A stretch of DNA of 45,575 nt from Scytalidium lignicola (lineage: Eukaryota > Ascomycota > Leotiomycetes), in assembly GCA_002812745.2 (NCBI GenBank), contig NCSJ02000330.1, forward strand, positions 1 to 45,575. Direction: 5' to 3'. The notes under the pieces are model-generated. The model was not told where the DNA came from. It ran no database searches and saw nothing but the letters and a program-made list of their open reading frames with translations. The position numbers were made by a program, and so were the translations under genes. This document shows, piece by piece, positions 36,336-43,862 of the stretch (position 1 is its first letter; each line of letters starts with the position of its first letter).

Positions 36336-37186
36336 GGGAATACTTAAATCGACTCCAAATCGCCGGTGTCGGACCCAACCTCAGGCATAACACTACCTCA
36401 GCCTTACTGTCGGTTCACCTGTAGCACGAAGTACGGTACGCAATTATACGTAATATACTCGTTGTGCTATTCCATGGTTGTTGTACGATTAGGGGTGGGA
36501 GAGCGAAGCTGTAGGAGCTTCGCTCGTTCCCACTACCTAATCGGGACTAGCTTACAGGGGCACGTGAATATCACGTGTACGTAACCGCTATTCTACCAAC
36601 ACTTACATACAAATTAGTATAACAACAAGAGATCGCGCAATGTAATCAATTATATCCTTGTTATCTGACAACTTTTTAAAGTTACAATAATATTTTGATA
36701 TAATCTTAAGTATTCTGTACTACTTCCTAATTCTAAAGCAAATAACACAGGTAAATCAGGGTATAACTCTTCTGGAGGAGCAAAGCTAAAAGACAGATTT
36801 CAAGTGGTCGCTTTAAGTAAAAGTGGTCATTAAAGTGATTACGAATAGCCTTAACTTCGTACAGAGGAATTTGCTAAAATACATGTATCATATATTATAT
36901 AATTCATTACAAGCTTTTCGGTGAAGGTGCTTGAAAGGCTTTATAATTATAAGGCATTATAAGGCATTAATAGCCTGAAGGTCACTGTAATTTCAGGGCA
37001 TTTCTAGCTTAAATCGGTAGTGTTTGTCTAGCACCTTAGCACATTTTGTTGCGTTTTGGCGTTTAATTACAGGACATGGCAGGATGATCAGATTACAAAC
37101 AAATTACTATGGATAGTGGTGGTCTGGGCGTATCCGACACCGGCAATTTGAAGTCGATTTAAGAACTGCTCGATTTAAGTATTCCC
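36336..37186. mobile_element. 851-bp non-autonomous DNA transposon (8-bp TSD, hAT-like)
   Basis: The left end GGGAATACTTAAATCGACT...CCGGTGTCGGA and the reverse complement of the right end start with the same 17 bases, GGGAATACTTAAATCGA, and both continue to GCCGGTGTCGGA; the right copy has an extra 18-19 bases duplicating the TTAAATCGA part. TTCATATA occurs directly outside both ends (36328-36335 and 37187-37194), an 8-bp target duplication. No transposase frame lies inside, so it must depend on an autonomous relative. An 8-bp TSD is typical of hAT elements, but the termini are not the usual CAG type, so superfamily assignment is tentative. Confidence 0.85.
36515..36580. repeat. Repeat copy R1 (hairpin plus E-box palindrome)
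   Basis: Contains GAGCTTCGCTCG, ACCTAATCGGGACTAG and then CACGTGAATATCACGTGTAC. An inverted, partly diverged copy is at 37349-37412. Just before it, GAGCGAAGCT and AGCTTCGCTC form a small hairpin. This copy lies inside the 851-bp transposon. Confidence 0.8.
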
Positions 37187-37194
37187 TTCATATA

Positions 37195-38533
37195 CCGAGC
37201 AAGCTAGCTATGAATTCAGCCTTGTTAATGCTTCCAGATGCAGCTTTCATACAGAACGGTAAGCGGATCTAGAGCTCTGAACGAATCGGATTAAAGCTGA
37301 TTATTAATCAAATTCGAATCCGACTGTTGGTAGATTATTGATTACATACACGTGAATATCACGTGTACAGTGTATACTAGTCCCGATTAGGTATTAGGAG
37401 CGAGCGAAGCTCTTGCAGCGTCGCGGCAAAAAGTCATGATTATACTGCCAAGCCACTAGTGCCAAATATCCTAAAGTACTGTTTTCTACGTAAATTGGTA
37501 TTAAATTCAATAAAACTACTATAGTTAAACTCTATTAAGATTTTTCTTCTTTCATTTACTACTTGTTCTAATTTTATAGATTTATTCTTACTATTTAGAG
37601 TACATAACCTTCTGTAAAAAGAATTAGTGCACTGTCATGAACACCAATACAGTATATTAATGAGGAGAATATTAGACAAAGAATGAAGACTTTATAATAC
37701 TAAAACATAAAGTGTCAGTCACGTGACCATAGTAAGCGAACAGGTTTGTCATCTACAAAATCAAGCAAATTGTCATGAATTTGTTGTTACGAAGGTCATG
37801 TGACTGAAAATTCGCGAATCGGCATCTTGTTTGGCATGCTTGATATATTTGCAGGGTTGTAATATATGGCATCAGCAGATATAAATTCCCTCATCCTCTT
37901 CCCCACTTCCTACATCTCCCATGTCTTAAACTTCTCCTTTGCAATGCACATTTATACACAAGTTGTTTTCCAACAATTTTTCTAAGCCAAATCCAGCACC
38001 ATTATAATAATTTTGTAATATCTCTTCGACTTATCTAAGCTTATACGTCAGAATGCTAAGTTGAATCCCAGCACCTCCAGATCTTCTAGATCTGATTCTT
38101 TTTCTCGACTTTGGGCGGGTTTACGTGTCATATCACTTTTGACAACCCAACACATATACCATTCACATGTCAAATACCTTAACAAAGTGAGTCATGGGAA
38201 CGCTCCTTTGAAAAAACTAAAAGTCTCTTTCTTTACTAACGCATCTTGAAAAAACCAAAGATGGGACATACATACACCGTATTGGCAACTTATCGTCATG
38301 GCAACTACACTTCAAATAATACCTACGGATCATATAGGTCCGCAGTTTCTCCCTTCAAGCTCTATAGCACTGGAGGAATCAATGAAGAAATCAATATTGT
38401 ATTGTACAAAGAACCTGGCAAGGCGGACTGAGTTGGAATTATTCTACATTTTTGTCTGTTTGGAGTCTGGAAGTATAGGTTGAGCGAGAACTAACTATTA
38501 ATTTTCTCTCTGGCTGCTTGGAGCATGGGAAAA
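37195..38533. other. AT-rich interval before the small-protein array
   Basis: No gene is recognised apart from R2. An inverted repeat with 13-bp arms and one mismatch, CAGTCACGTGACC (37716-37728) and GGTCATGTGACTG (37794-37806), is visible. ATATAAAT near 37880 followed by a CT-rich stretch looks like a promoter, but only short frames follow. Confidence 0.45.
37349..37412. repeat. Repeat copy R2, inverted relative to R1
   Basis: CACGTGAATATCACGTGTAC then CTAGTCCCGATTAGGT and CGAGCGAAGCTC: the reverse-complement order of R1. The blocks CTAGTCCCGATTAGGT and CGAGCGAAGCTC are identical to R1; the spacers differ. It lies outside the 851-bp element, so R1 and R2 are independent copies of one family and not the ends of that element. 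Confidence 0.8.
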
Positions 38534-38662
38534 GGACTGGGGGGTAAACCCTCAGTCCCAAACACGCATTTTTTCTGCCTGAACTCAAAAGAGTCGTGGT
38601 TTCCACATTCGTTGAACTTGTCTCTCGTCCAGGAAATGGGCTGGGGGGTAAACCCCCAGCCC
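38534..38662 (+). repeat. Pair of G/C hairpins upstream of the array gene
   Basis: 38534-38558 pairs GGACTG with CAGTCC around a GGGGGTAAACCCT core. 38638-38662 pairs GGGCTGGGGG with CCCCCAGCCC around GTAAA, with ten perfect base pairs. Both are followed by CCAAA(C/T)AC, so this is a duplicated motif about 104 bp apart. They lie 82-210 bp before the ATG at 38744 and may form stable structures in the 5' leader. Confidence 0.8.
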
Positions 38663-38743
38663 CAAATACTTCATCTTCTCAACTCTTCCGACTTTCTACC
38701 ATCATCAGTGTCATTTCTTCTCACCAAAAAAAACATATCCAAG

Positions 38744-39092
38744 ATGCAACTTGTTCTGATTATTGCGATCATCGAACTATCAGTAGTCATCATCGGTGTT
38801 ATTCTAGCGTTTCCTGACCAGCTACAAGGCATAAAAGGCCTTTTCCGTCACAAAGAGAAGGATTCTGTACTACCTACAAGCGAACCTCCAAGGAATAATA
38901 CCACTCCCAATGCTGGAACTACTGATGCTAGAGACCCAGCTCGAGATGAGGGTAAGCAGTTGTCGCGTGACATAATTTACATTCCCTTGCGCTGACCGCA
39001 TTGTGTGTGCAGAGACCCCTCCTACTGAGCCTTCCCCCGAGACTGAGACTCCAGTTGCTACCGATGTTCCCTCAACGTCTAATGAGCGCTAA
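38744..39092 (+). CDS. AFPDQ-LFRH family small membrane protein, intact copy
   Basis: Exon 1 is 38744-38951 and exon 2 is 39013-39092, 95 aa. The intron is GTAAGC...GTGCAG, 61 nt, phase 1, with a CTGAC branch motif. The protein has a hydrophobic N-terminal helix (MQLVLIIAIIELSVVIIGVI), then LAFPDQLQGIKGLFRHKEKD, then a hydrophilic Pro/Thr/Glu-rich tail (ETPPTEPSPETETPVATDVP). The LAFP(D/E)Q...AI..LFRH block recurs in two downstream neighbours, which marks a tandem paralogous family. The N-terminal helix could be a signal anchor. No known family is recognised. Confidence 0.7.
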
Positions 39093-40020
39093 AGGTTTGT
39101 GATAATTTTACAGGGACAAAGAAGAGGATTAATCTAACTGCAAATAGGACCTCCTACAGTATAAATGAATAAATTCTACATGCAACATCAATGCTGGAGC
39201 TGTCATAGTCTAGAGGAATCATGCTGATAGGAACGGGGAGGAGAGTGTGTAATGGTGGAGGATGGGTGTAATATTGGACTACGTCCCATATCGTTAGGAT
39301 TATCACTTTGTTTTGTTTTGTGGGAAGGTGCAAGTTTATCCTCTGTATTAATGCAATTAATCTTCCTCCGCGCCAATTCCTCCATGTTTTGGACTCCTTT
39401 CGTACTAAATATTCCCATTAGTAAAGATGTTGAATTAGGCACAGCAAAAGGTTGCGTAATCGGGGTTACTCAAATATATTATGGTGTGTTGTAGTAGCTA
39501 CGTACGTACAGATGAAGCTAACTACTGGAAAGAAAGAAGTCACGTGAGACGTGGTGTCTGAGGTGGCACTGGATATCACAACAAAAGATTTCTCAAATTT
39601 AATAATTTTATGGACTTACCTTAAAATGACTATTTGAAAACACTACTGATTGGACGAGGTCAAGCAACGTTAGCAGTAGCACTGCTGCTTGGAGAAAAAC
39701 AAGTGATGTTAACAGTAATGCTGCTGCTTAGAGGAGATCGGGCGACATTGGTGTTACTGTTTGGAGATCGAGTGCATAACTTTTATACATGACAATACCC
39801 CAGAAACTCTCTTACTTTGCTTATAATTCTGATATCTAATCTTTGTGAAAAGTCGTCCTCCATCCCTTAGGAACAATCTACACCAGATCCCACAGCACGA
39901 CGATATATTTTTATACATTCTCGCTCAGATAACTTTGTCCTGAGAACACACTGATACTGAACTTGCCTCTTCATTATAGGCAAACTTAAGTTACACGTGG
40001 TATCCTCGCAACATCGAGGA
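39093..40020. other. Spacer between array copies with degenerate tandem repeats
   Basis: Holds the 3' end of copy 1. Around 39658-39770 there are three diverged units of about 35-50 bp built around (A/G)CAGTAxxxCTGCTGCTT. No gene is recognised. Confidence 0.5.
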
Positions 40021-40207
40021 ATATTAAGGTTATGGCACAGCATATCCTACTACGCCTCGTAAGCGGCAGGAGCATTTTTGGTGAATCTAGCTCAATATGC
40101 AAATTCACTTTCCGAAAAATATTAAGGTTATGATGCAGCATATCCTACTACGCCTCGTAAGCGGCAGGAGCAGTTTTGGTGAATCTAGCAAATTCACTTT
40201 CCGAAAA
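40021..40207. repeat. Tandem duplication of about 90-98 bp upstream of copy 2
   Basis: Unit 1 (40021-40118) and unit 2 (40119-40207) share ATATTAAGGTTATG, CATATCCTACTACGCCTCGT, AAGCGGCAGGAGCA, TTTTGGTGAATCTAGC and AAATTCACTTTCCGAAAA. Unit 1 has a 9-10 bp insertion (TCAATATGC). It lies just upstream of the TATA box of copy 2 and may duplicate a promoter module. Confidence 0.9.
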
Positions 40208-40222
40208 CAACCCGCTCGTGAA

Positions 40223-40230
40223 TATAAAAG
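40223..40230 (+). promoter_or_regulatory. TATA box of array copy 2
   Basis: TATAAAAG about 100 bp upstream of the coding block of copy 2, directly after the tandem duplication. The promoter thus looks intact although the start codon does not. Confidence 0.55.
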
Positions 40231-40327
40231 CACCAGAGATGTAATTTCTCAATTCTGGAAATCTTTCTTGTTACAACCTTCACTATTCATCAATACAATT
40301 TATTGTTAACGAAAGAAACCATCAAAA

Positions 40328-40564
40328 ATCGTCCTTCTACCGACAGCGGTCTTGCTCTTAGTAATAAGCATCCTCCTTGCCTTTCCTGAGCAAGCTCAGG
40401 CAATTCGAAGGTTGTTCCGCCATGAAGACAATCCTACTGGCCCTCATCCCCCTAATGATATTATCATCAATACCGATCCTGCTGCCATCAATCTTCGTAC
40501 ACTCGTTCCTCCTACCATCAATTTTCATGGCCCTCCCAATCTAGTTAACAATGGCTCTGCCTAG
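40328..40564 (+). pseudogene. AFPDQ-LFRH family copy 2, apparently without a start codon
   Basis: The frame reads a hydrophobic helix (VLLPTAVLLLVISILLAF), then PEQAQAIRRLFRHED, then NDIIINTDPAAINLR and ends VNNGSA at TAG 40562-40564. Upstream the frame is open to the TAA at 40307-40309 but contains no ATG. ATC at 40328 stands where an ATG would fit (AAA ATC GTC CTT). It could be a recent start-codon loss, or initiation at CTG/TTG. After the stop a 20-nt segment leads into the intron at 40585. Confidence 0.6.
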
Positions 40565-40584
40565 AATCGATCACTCTCTACAAG

Positions 40585-40638
40585 GTAAGTTCATTAAAAG
40601 TCATTAAATTGAGAAATCTTACTAATGGCAATATTTAG
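40585..40638 (+). other. Near-identical intron, copy A (54 nt)
   Basis: Starts GTAAGTTCATTAAAAGTC, contains the branch site TTACTAATGG and ends CAATATTTAG. It follows the stop of copy 2 after 20 nt. It differs from copy B at only a few positions. Confidence 0.75.
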
Positions 40639-40720
40639 CACATAAGGCTAAAAAATTGGTACGGAGGAATGTATACTTGGCGAAAGATCGGACATACTCC
40701 GTACTGAAATTCTCGTAACA

Positions 40721-41071
40721 ATGAAGGTGACACGGAATGTCATAGAGACAAACTCAACCTTTCTCAAAACAATGCTTGCAGATCCATCTAAAGAAGCGAG
40801 CCAGAATGAAATCCAGTTGGAGGACTCAAACATCGTTGCACTGGGGCTCTGGTTCAGAGTTCTACAGGGGAAGATGGTTGCCTCCTTGTATTCTAAGGAC
40901 AAGGGGATGATGGTGGCAGGAATCCTGTTTGCTTTTCCCGATCAAGCTCGGGCAATTAGGAATCTTTTTCGCCATGAACGCAACAATCCTAATGCTGCAA
41001 ATGATCGTCAAGCCCCGGCTGCTAATGATGTTATCATCAATCTTGGTACGGTCAACAGTGGCCCTGCCTAG
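40721..41071 (+). CDS. AFPDQ-LFRH family copy 3, fused behind a BTB/POZ-like segment
   Basis: An open frame of 116 aa. Residues 1-60 (ETNSTFLKTMLADPSKEASQ..., then LEDSNIVALGLWFRVLQG) resemble the middle of a fungal BTB/POZ domain: S-x-x-F-x-x-ML, E...I.L.D....., L...LR.L.G. Residues 63-116 are the array family: MMVAGILFAFPDQARAIRNL then FRHERNNPNAANDRQ, ending NLGTVNSGPA. The family part has its own ATG pair at 40907 and may be translated alone (54 aa). The hydrophobic helix is shorter than in copies 1 and 2. The long frame could be a new fusion gene or a chance read-through of two gene fragments. Confidence 0.5.
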   Translation: MKVTRNVIETNSTFLKTMLADPSKEASQNEIQLEDSNIVALGLWFRVLQGKMVASLYSKDKGMMVAGILFAFPDQARAIRNLFRHERNNPNAANDRQAPAANDVIINLGTVNSGPA

Positions 41072-41089
41072 ACGATTACTCTCTACAAG

Positions 41090-41143
41090 GTAAGTTCATT
41101 AAAGTCATTAAATCGAGAAATTTTTACTAATGGCAATATTTAG
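41090..41143 (+). other. Near-identical intron, copy B (54 nt)
   Basis: Starts GTAAGTTCATTAAAGTCATT, contains TTTTTACTAATGGCA and ends ATATTTAG. It lies 18 nt after the stop of copy 3. The preceding bases CTCTCTACAAG are the same as before copy A. Confidence 0.75.
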
Positions 41144-41247
41144 CAAATGCTGATACGGCTCCAGCTCCAGCCCCGGCTCCAGCTCCAGCCCCGGCTCCAG
41201 CTCCAGCCCCGGCTCCAGCTCATATTACTATCAATATCGATCCATAA
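41144..41247 (+). pseudogene. Fourth array unit: C-terminal exon with Pro-Ala repeat
   Basis: After the copy-B acceptor the frame reads NADT, then a (Ala-Pro)n stretch, then HITINIDP and TAA at 41245-41247. The end resembles NDIIINTDP of copy 2. There is no AFPDQ block, so this is a partial unit or an alternative 3' exon of copy 3: joining it to a GTACGG donor at 41046 would skip the copy-3 stop and stay in frame. The Ala-Pro coding part is an 18-bp DNA repeat. Confidence 0.45.
41157..41220. repeat. 18-bp tandem repeat coding Ala-Pro
   Basis: About three and a half copies of GGCTCCAGCTCCAGCCCC. The units are identical, which suggests recent expansion. Confidence 0.9.
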
Positions 41248-41257
41248 ATTCCACAGG

Positions 41258-41309
41258 GTAAGTTCATTAAAGTCATTAAGTTGAGAAATTTTTACTAATA
41301 ACCTTACAG
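41258..41309 (+). other. Near-identical intron, copy C (52 nt)
   Basis: Starts GTAAGTTCATTAAAGTCATT, contains TTTTTACTAATAAC and ends CTTACAG. It is nearly identical to copy B in its first 40 or so bases, then diverges around the acceptor. It follows the stop of the fourth unit by 10 nt. Confidence 0.75.
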
Positions 41310-41734
41310 ATAGTATGACCTTATCGTGGAAGGAACTAAATATAATGTATTGAACCATGAAAGAACAAAGAACGGGTAGAGAATTAGAAAAAATATCCTG
41401 AAGCAGATGCACAGAATATGTAATTTGATGGCAGTAACTACCCTGCTCGGCTATGCACTAGAAACTGAAACAGAGTTAAACAAAATACTTTACCCTTGTA
41501 TTTCTTCCCGTCTTTTTGCAAGCTATGCTACCCTATGTAGATATATATGCTCCTTAAACATCATCGTAAAATCATTACTATGTGTGAACATCAAGATCCT
41601 TGGTTCCTTGGTGAAAGTAGATATTAGCAAGAGTGACGGAATTCTTAGGTCATGACCAGCAATATAAAAATCCGCCGAAATATCCTCCTAGCTACCCTGC
41701 GTATGCTTTAATCTATAACCTAGAGATGCGATAC
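41310..41734. other. Spacer between the array and the YTH gene
   Basis: No gene recognised; convergent 3' region. Short frames only. Confidence 0.5.
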
Positions 41735-43862
41735 TCAAGGGAATTGACGCATATGAGAATAACCAGGAGGACCCACAGGCATCATGCCTTGCATGTTAGA
41801 GACTGTTGGTATCACAGGACTTGGCTGATGTTGGAAGAGCGCCAAGAGCCTTCGACCGATCGAGGTTTCCAGTTCTGTGCCATCGCGAGCGATTTTAACT
41901 TCGCGGTTAGAGTTCCAGGGGTTTCGCAACCCCCTTGTCCTGTAGAATGGTAGTCTCGTGGTTGATATCCACTCAACTTTGAAAGGTTTTCCCCATGTCT
42001 GTGTAGGAGATGATGAGTCTGCTTCGGGATCGCTTCGGTTACTTCGAATGTCGTCTTCTTCATCACCGCCTTCTGCATCATCCCTCTCAATTTCCCAGAA
42101 TATGGTTCCTCGAGCTGAGTCATCAATAATTCGGCCTTTAGGCACGAGATCTGTTGCGGGAGTCGGGATTGCCTTTGGTAACTCCGGAGCTGTCGTTGCT
42201 GCCGCTTTTGGTGTGAATTCTATGGCGGCTGCTGGGTCGTCGTTGATAGGGGATGCCATCCGTGCGTAGCCGAAATATTCGCCAGATTTATTTGCAGAAA
42301 AAATAAGATACACGTTATCAGCGGCCTACAAACATGTTAGTTCAATCCATAGGAACAAGCTTGTGTATTTGTGTACCTGGTAAGCCTTGTTAAGAACTTC
42401 TTCGTTATGAGATTGCGTTGCCCAGATCCCATTCCGTACGCTAAGCTCCAGATCCTCTACAGTTAAACTCTTCACTACAAAGAATTTGTCTTTGGGTAGA
42501 GAACTTTCCGCAGCACCTTCTAGATTCTCAGTTGTTGTAGGAGTTTCCATGGACCTCGACTGGTCAGGAGAAGTAGAATTTATGTTTCGTGAGTCTGTGG
42601 ATACTGGGGTCGAGGACGTTGAGGTAGCTGGCACTGAAACACTAGAAGTATTTCCTGAAAATGCTCTTCGTAGGCGGCTCACTAGTCTTACAGTCTGAAA
42701 CCTTGAATCATGGATCTTAAGCTGAGCAGTAGCACAGCTTGCTTCATCCTTGAAGTTTGCAAAGGCACAGTTGCTTTTGGAGATTAGAAAAAGTGACTCA
42801 AGTCCATGAGTTTCCTTGCAAACATGACGAACAAGACTCATGAGTTCTGTCTGTGGAGGTAAATTCCCTATCCATAATGCATGTCCTATAGTATGTAAGT
42901 ATATGTTCAGAAAATTTTGGAGCATTCGCAATTCAATTCCATGACATACCACTCTGTCGGGGTTTCCGTGGAGGTCCTCTGACGATGGAGGATGCAGGAG
43001 TACTTGAAACTGCAATATAGCTTAGTAAGTATACATCAAGATAGAAACCCAGGAATAGCTGTTACTAGAATAAAGGTTGAACCTTACCTACGCTTGCAGA
43101 TCCACCGGCTGGTGTCCTGCTTAAACCACTAAGATGCTCGTGACTTTGCTGCTGGGGCAAGTTTCGACCATCTCCACCATATGAGATATGTCCTCCGTAC
43201 TGCGTACTCGGTGGACTTGTTCCATAATTCTGACCCTGGGTTCCGTATTGGCTTGTCTGGTAGAAATAGGGTGAGGCTGGTTGCGGTTGGCTAAGATATG
43301 TGCCAGTTTGATAGAATTGCGATCCAGGCAACGTCCCAGGGTGTGATTGTGGCGAAGATGAGGGATGAATTGGTGAATAGACAGCCTGGTACTGCGGTTG
43401 ATATTGGACATTAAATAGCGCATTTGCTTGTTGGGTCAGACCTCCCTGGACTGTGAGCTGCGGGACCCCTTGGAACGGATACATCATCGCAGCAGGAGCA
43501 GATGGGCCTTGAGCAAATCGCTGTTGTGGGTATGCATAGTTTTGGTACGAAACATCTGGCAACGCGGCCCCAAGGGAAGCCATACGAAATTGATCAGGTG
43601 GAAGGTTTCCTGGTATTTGTGTCATGTCGGCTTGCGGCGGAGGATAAGAGTCTCCTGGATGTCCATGTTGACTAGACTGGGGACGATATTGGGATTGGAA
43701 ATACCGTTGGCTGGCCTGGGCGGTATCAGTGGGCGAATAGACTGCGTCTCTGTTGTCGTGGACGCTAGATTGAGGTTGATGTGACGCGCTTGATCTCGTG
43801 GCTTGTTGAGATGCACCTGAACTGTCGCCATGAGGCCGTTTTCCTGCGAGACTGTCTCCCAT
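41735..43862 (-). CDS. RRM plus YTH domain protein (putative m6A reader)
   Basis: Predicted reader of N6-methyladenosine RNA, 644 aa. Four coding exons: 43862-43088, 43009-42950, 42885-42377 and 42325-41735, with all joins in frame (SASV-VSSTPA, RQS-GHALWIGN, NKAYQ-AADNVY). Residues 1-278 are Gln/Pro/Tyr/Ser-rich and disordered. An RRM spans about 279-352, with RNP-like GHALWIGNLPP and NCAFANFKDE. The YTH domain starts at KFFVVKSLTVEDLELSVRNG (about 411), continues with IWATQ, YLIFSANKSGEYFGYARM, then TWGKPFKVEWI (about 558) and ends near 612. Two expected cage Trp residues are visible (W433 and W559). An acidic insertion of about 85 residues splits the YTH core. Upstream, ACTGAC and GTGCAG (acceptor at 43899) indicate an intron in the 5' leader. 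Confidence 0.93.

Noticed and set aside
38525..38743. Extension of array copy 1 upstream to an earlier start at 38525
   Set aside because: The extra residues read through the two hairpins, are unlike the other copies, and the ATG at 38744 directly precedes the conserved hydrophobic helix.
41140..41412. Minus-strand frame with repeated Ser-Arg-Gly-Trp units
   Set aside because: Antisense of the Ala-Pro coding repeat; the plus-strand reading has splice signals and a family-like end.
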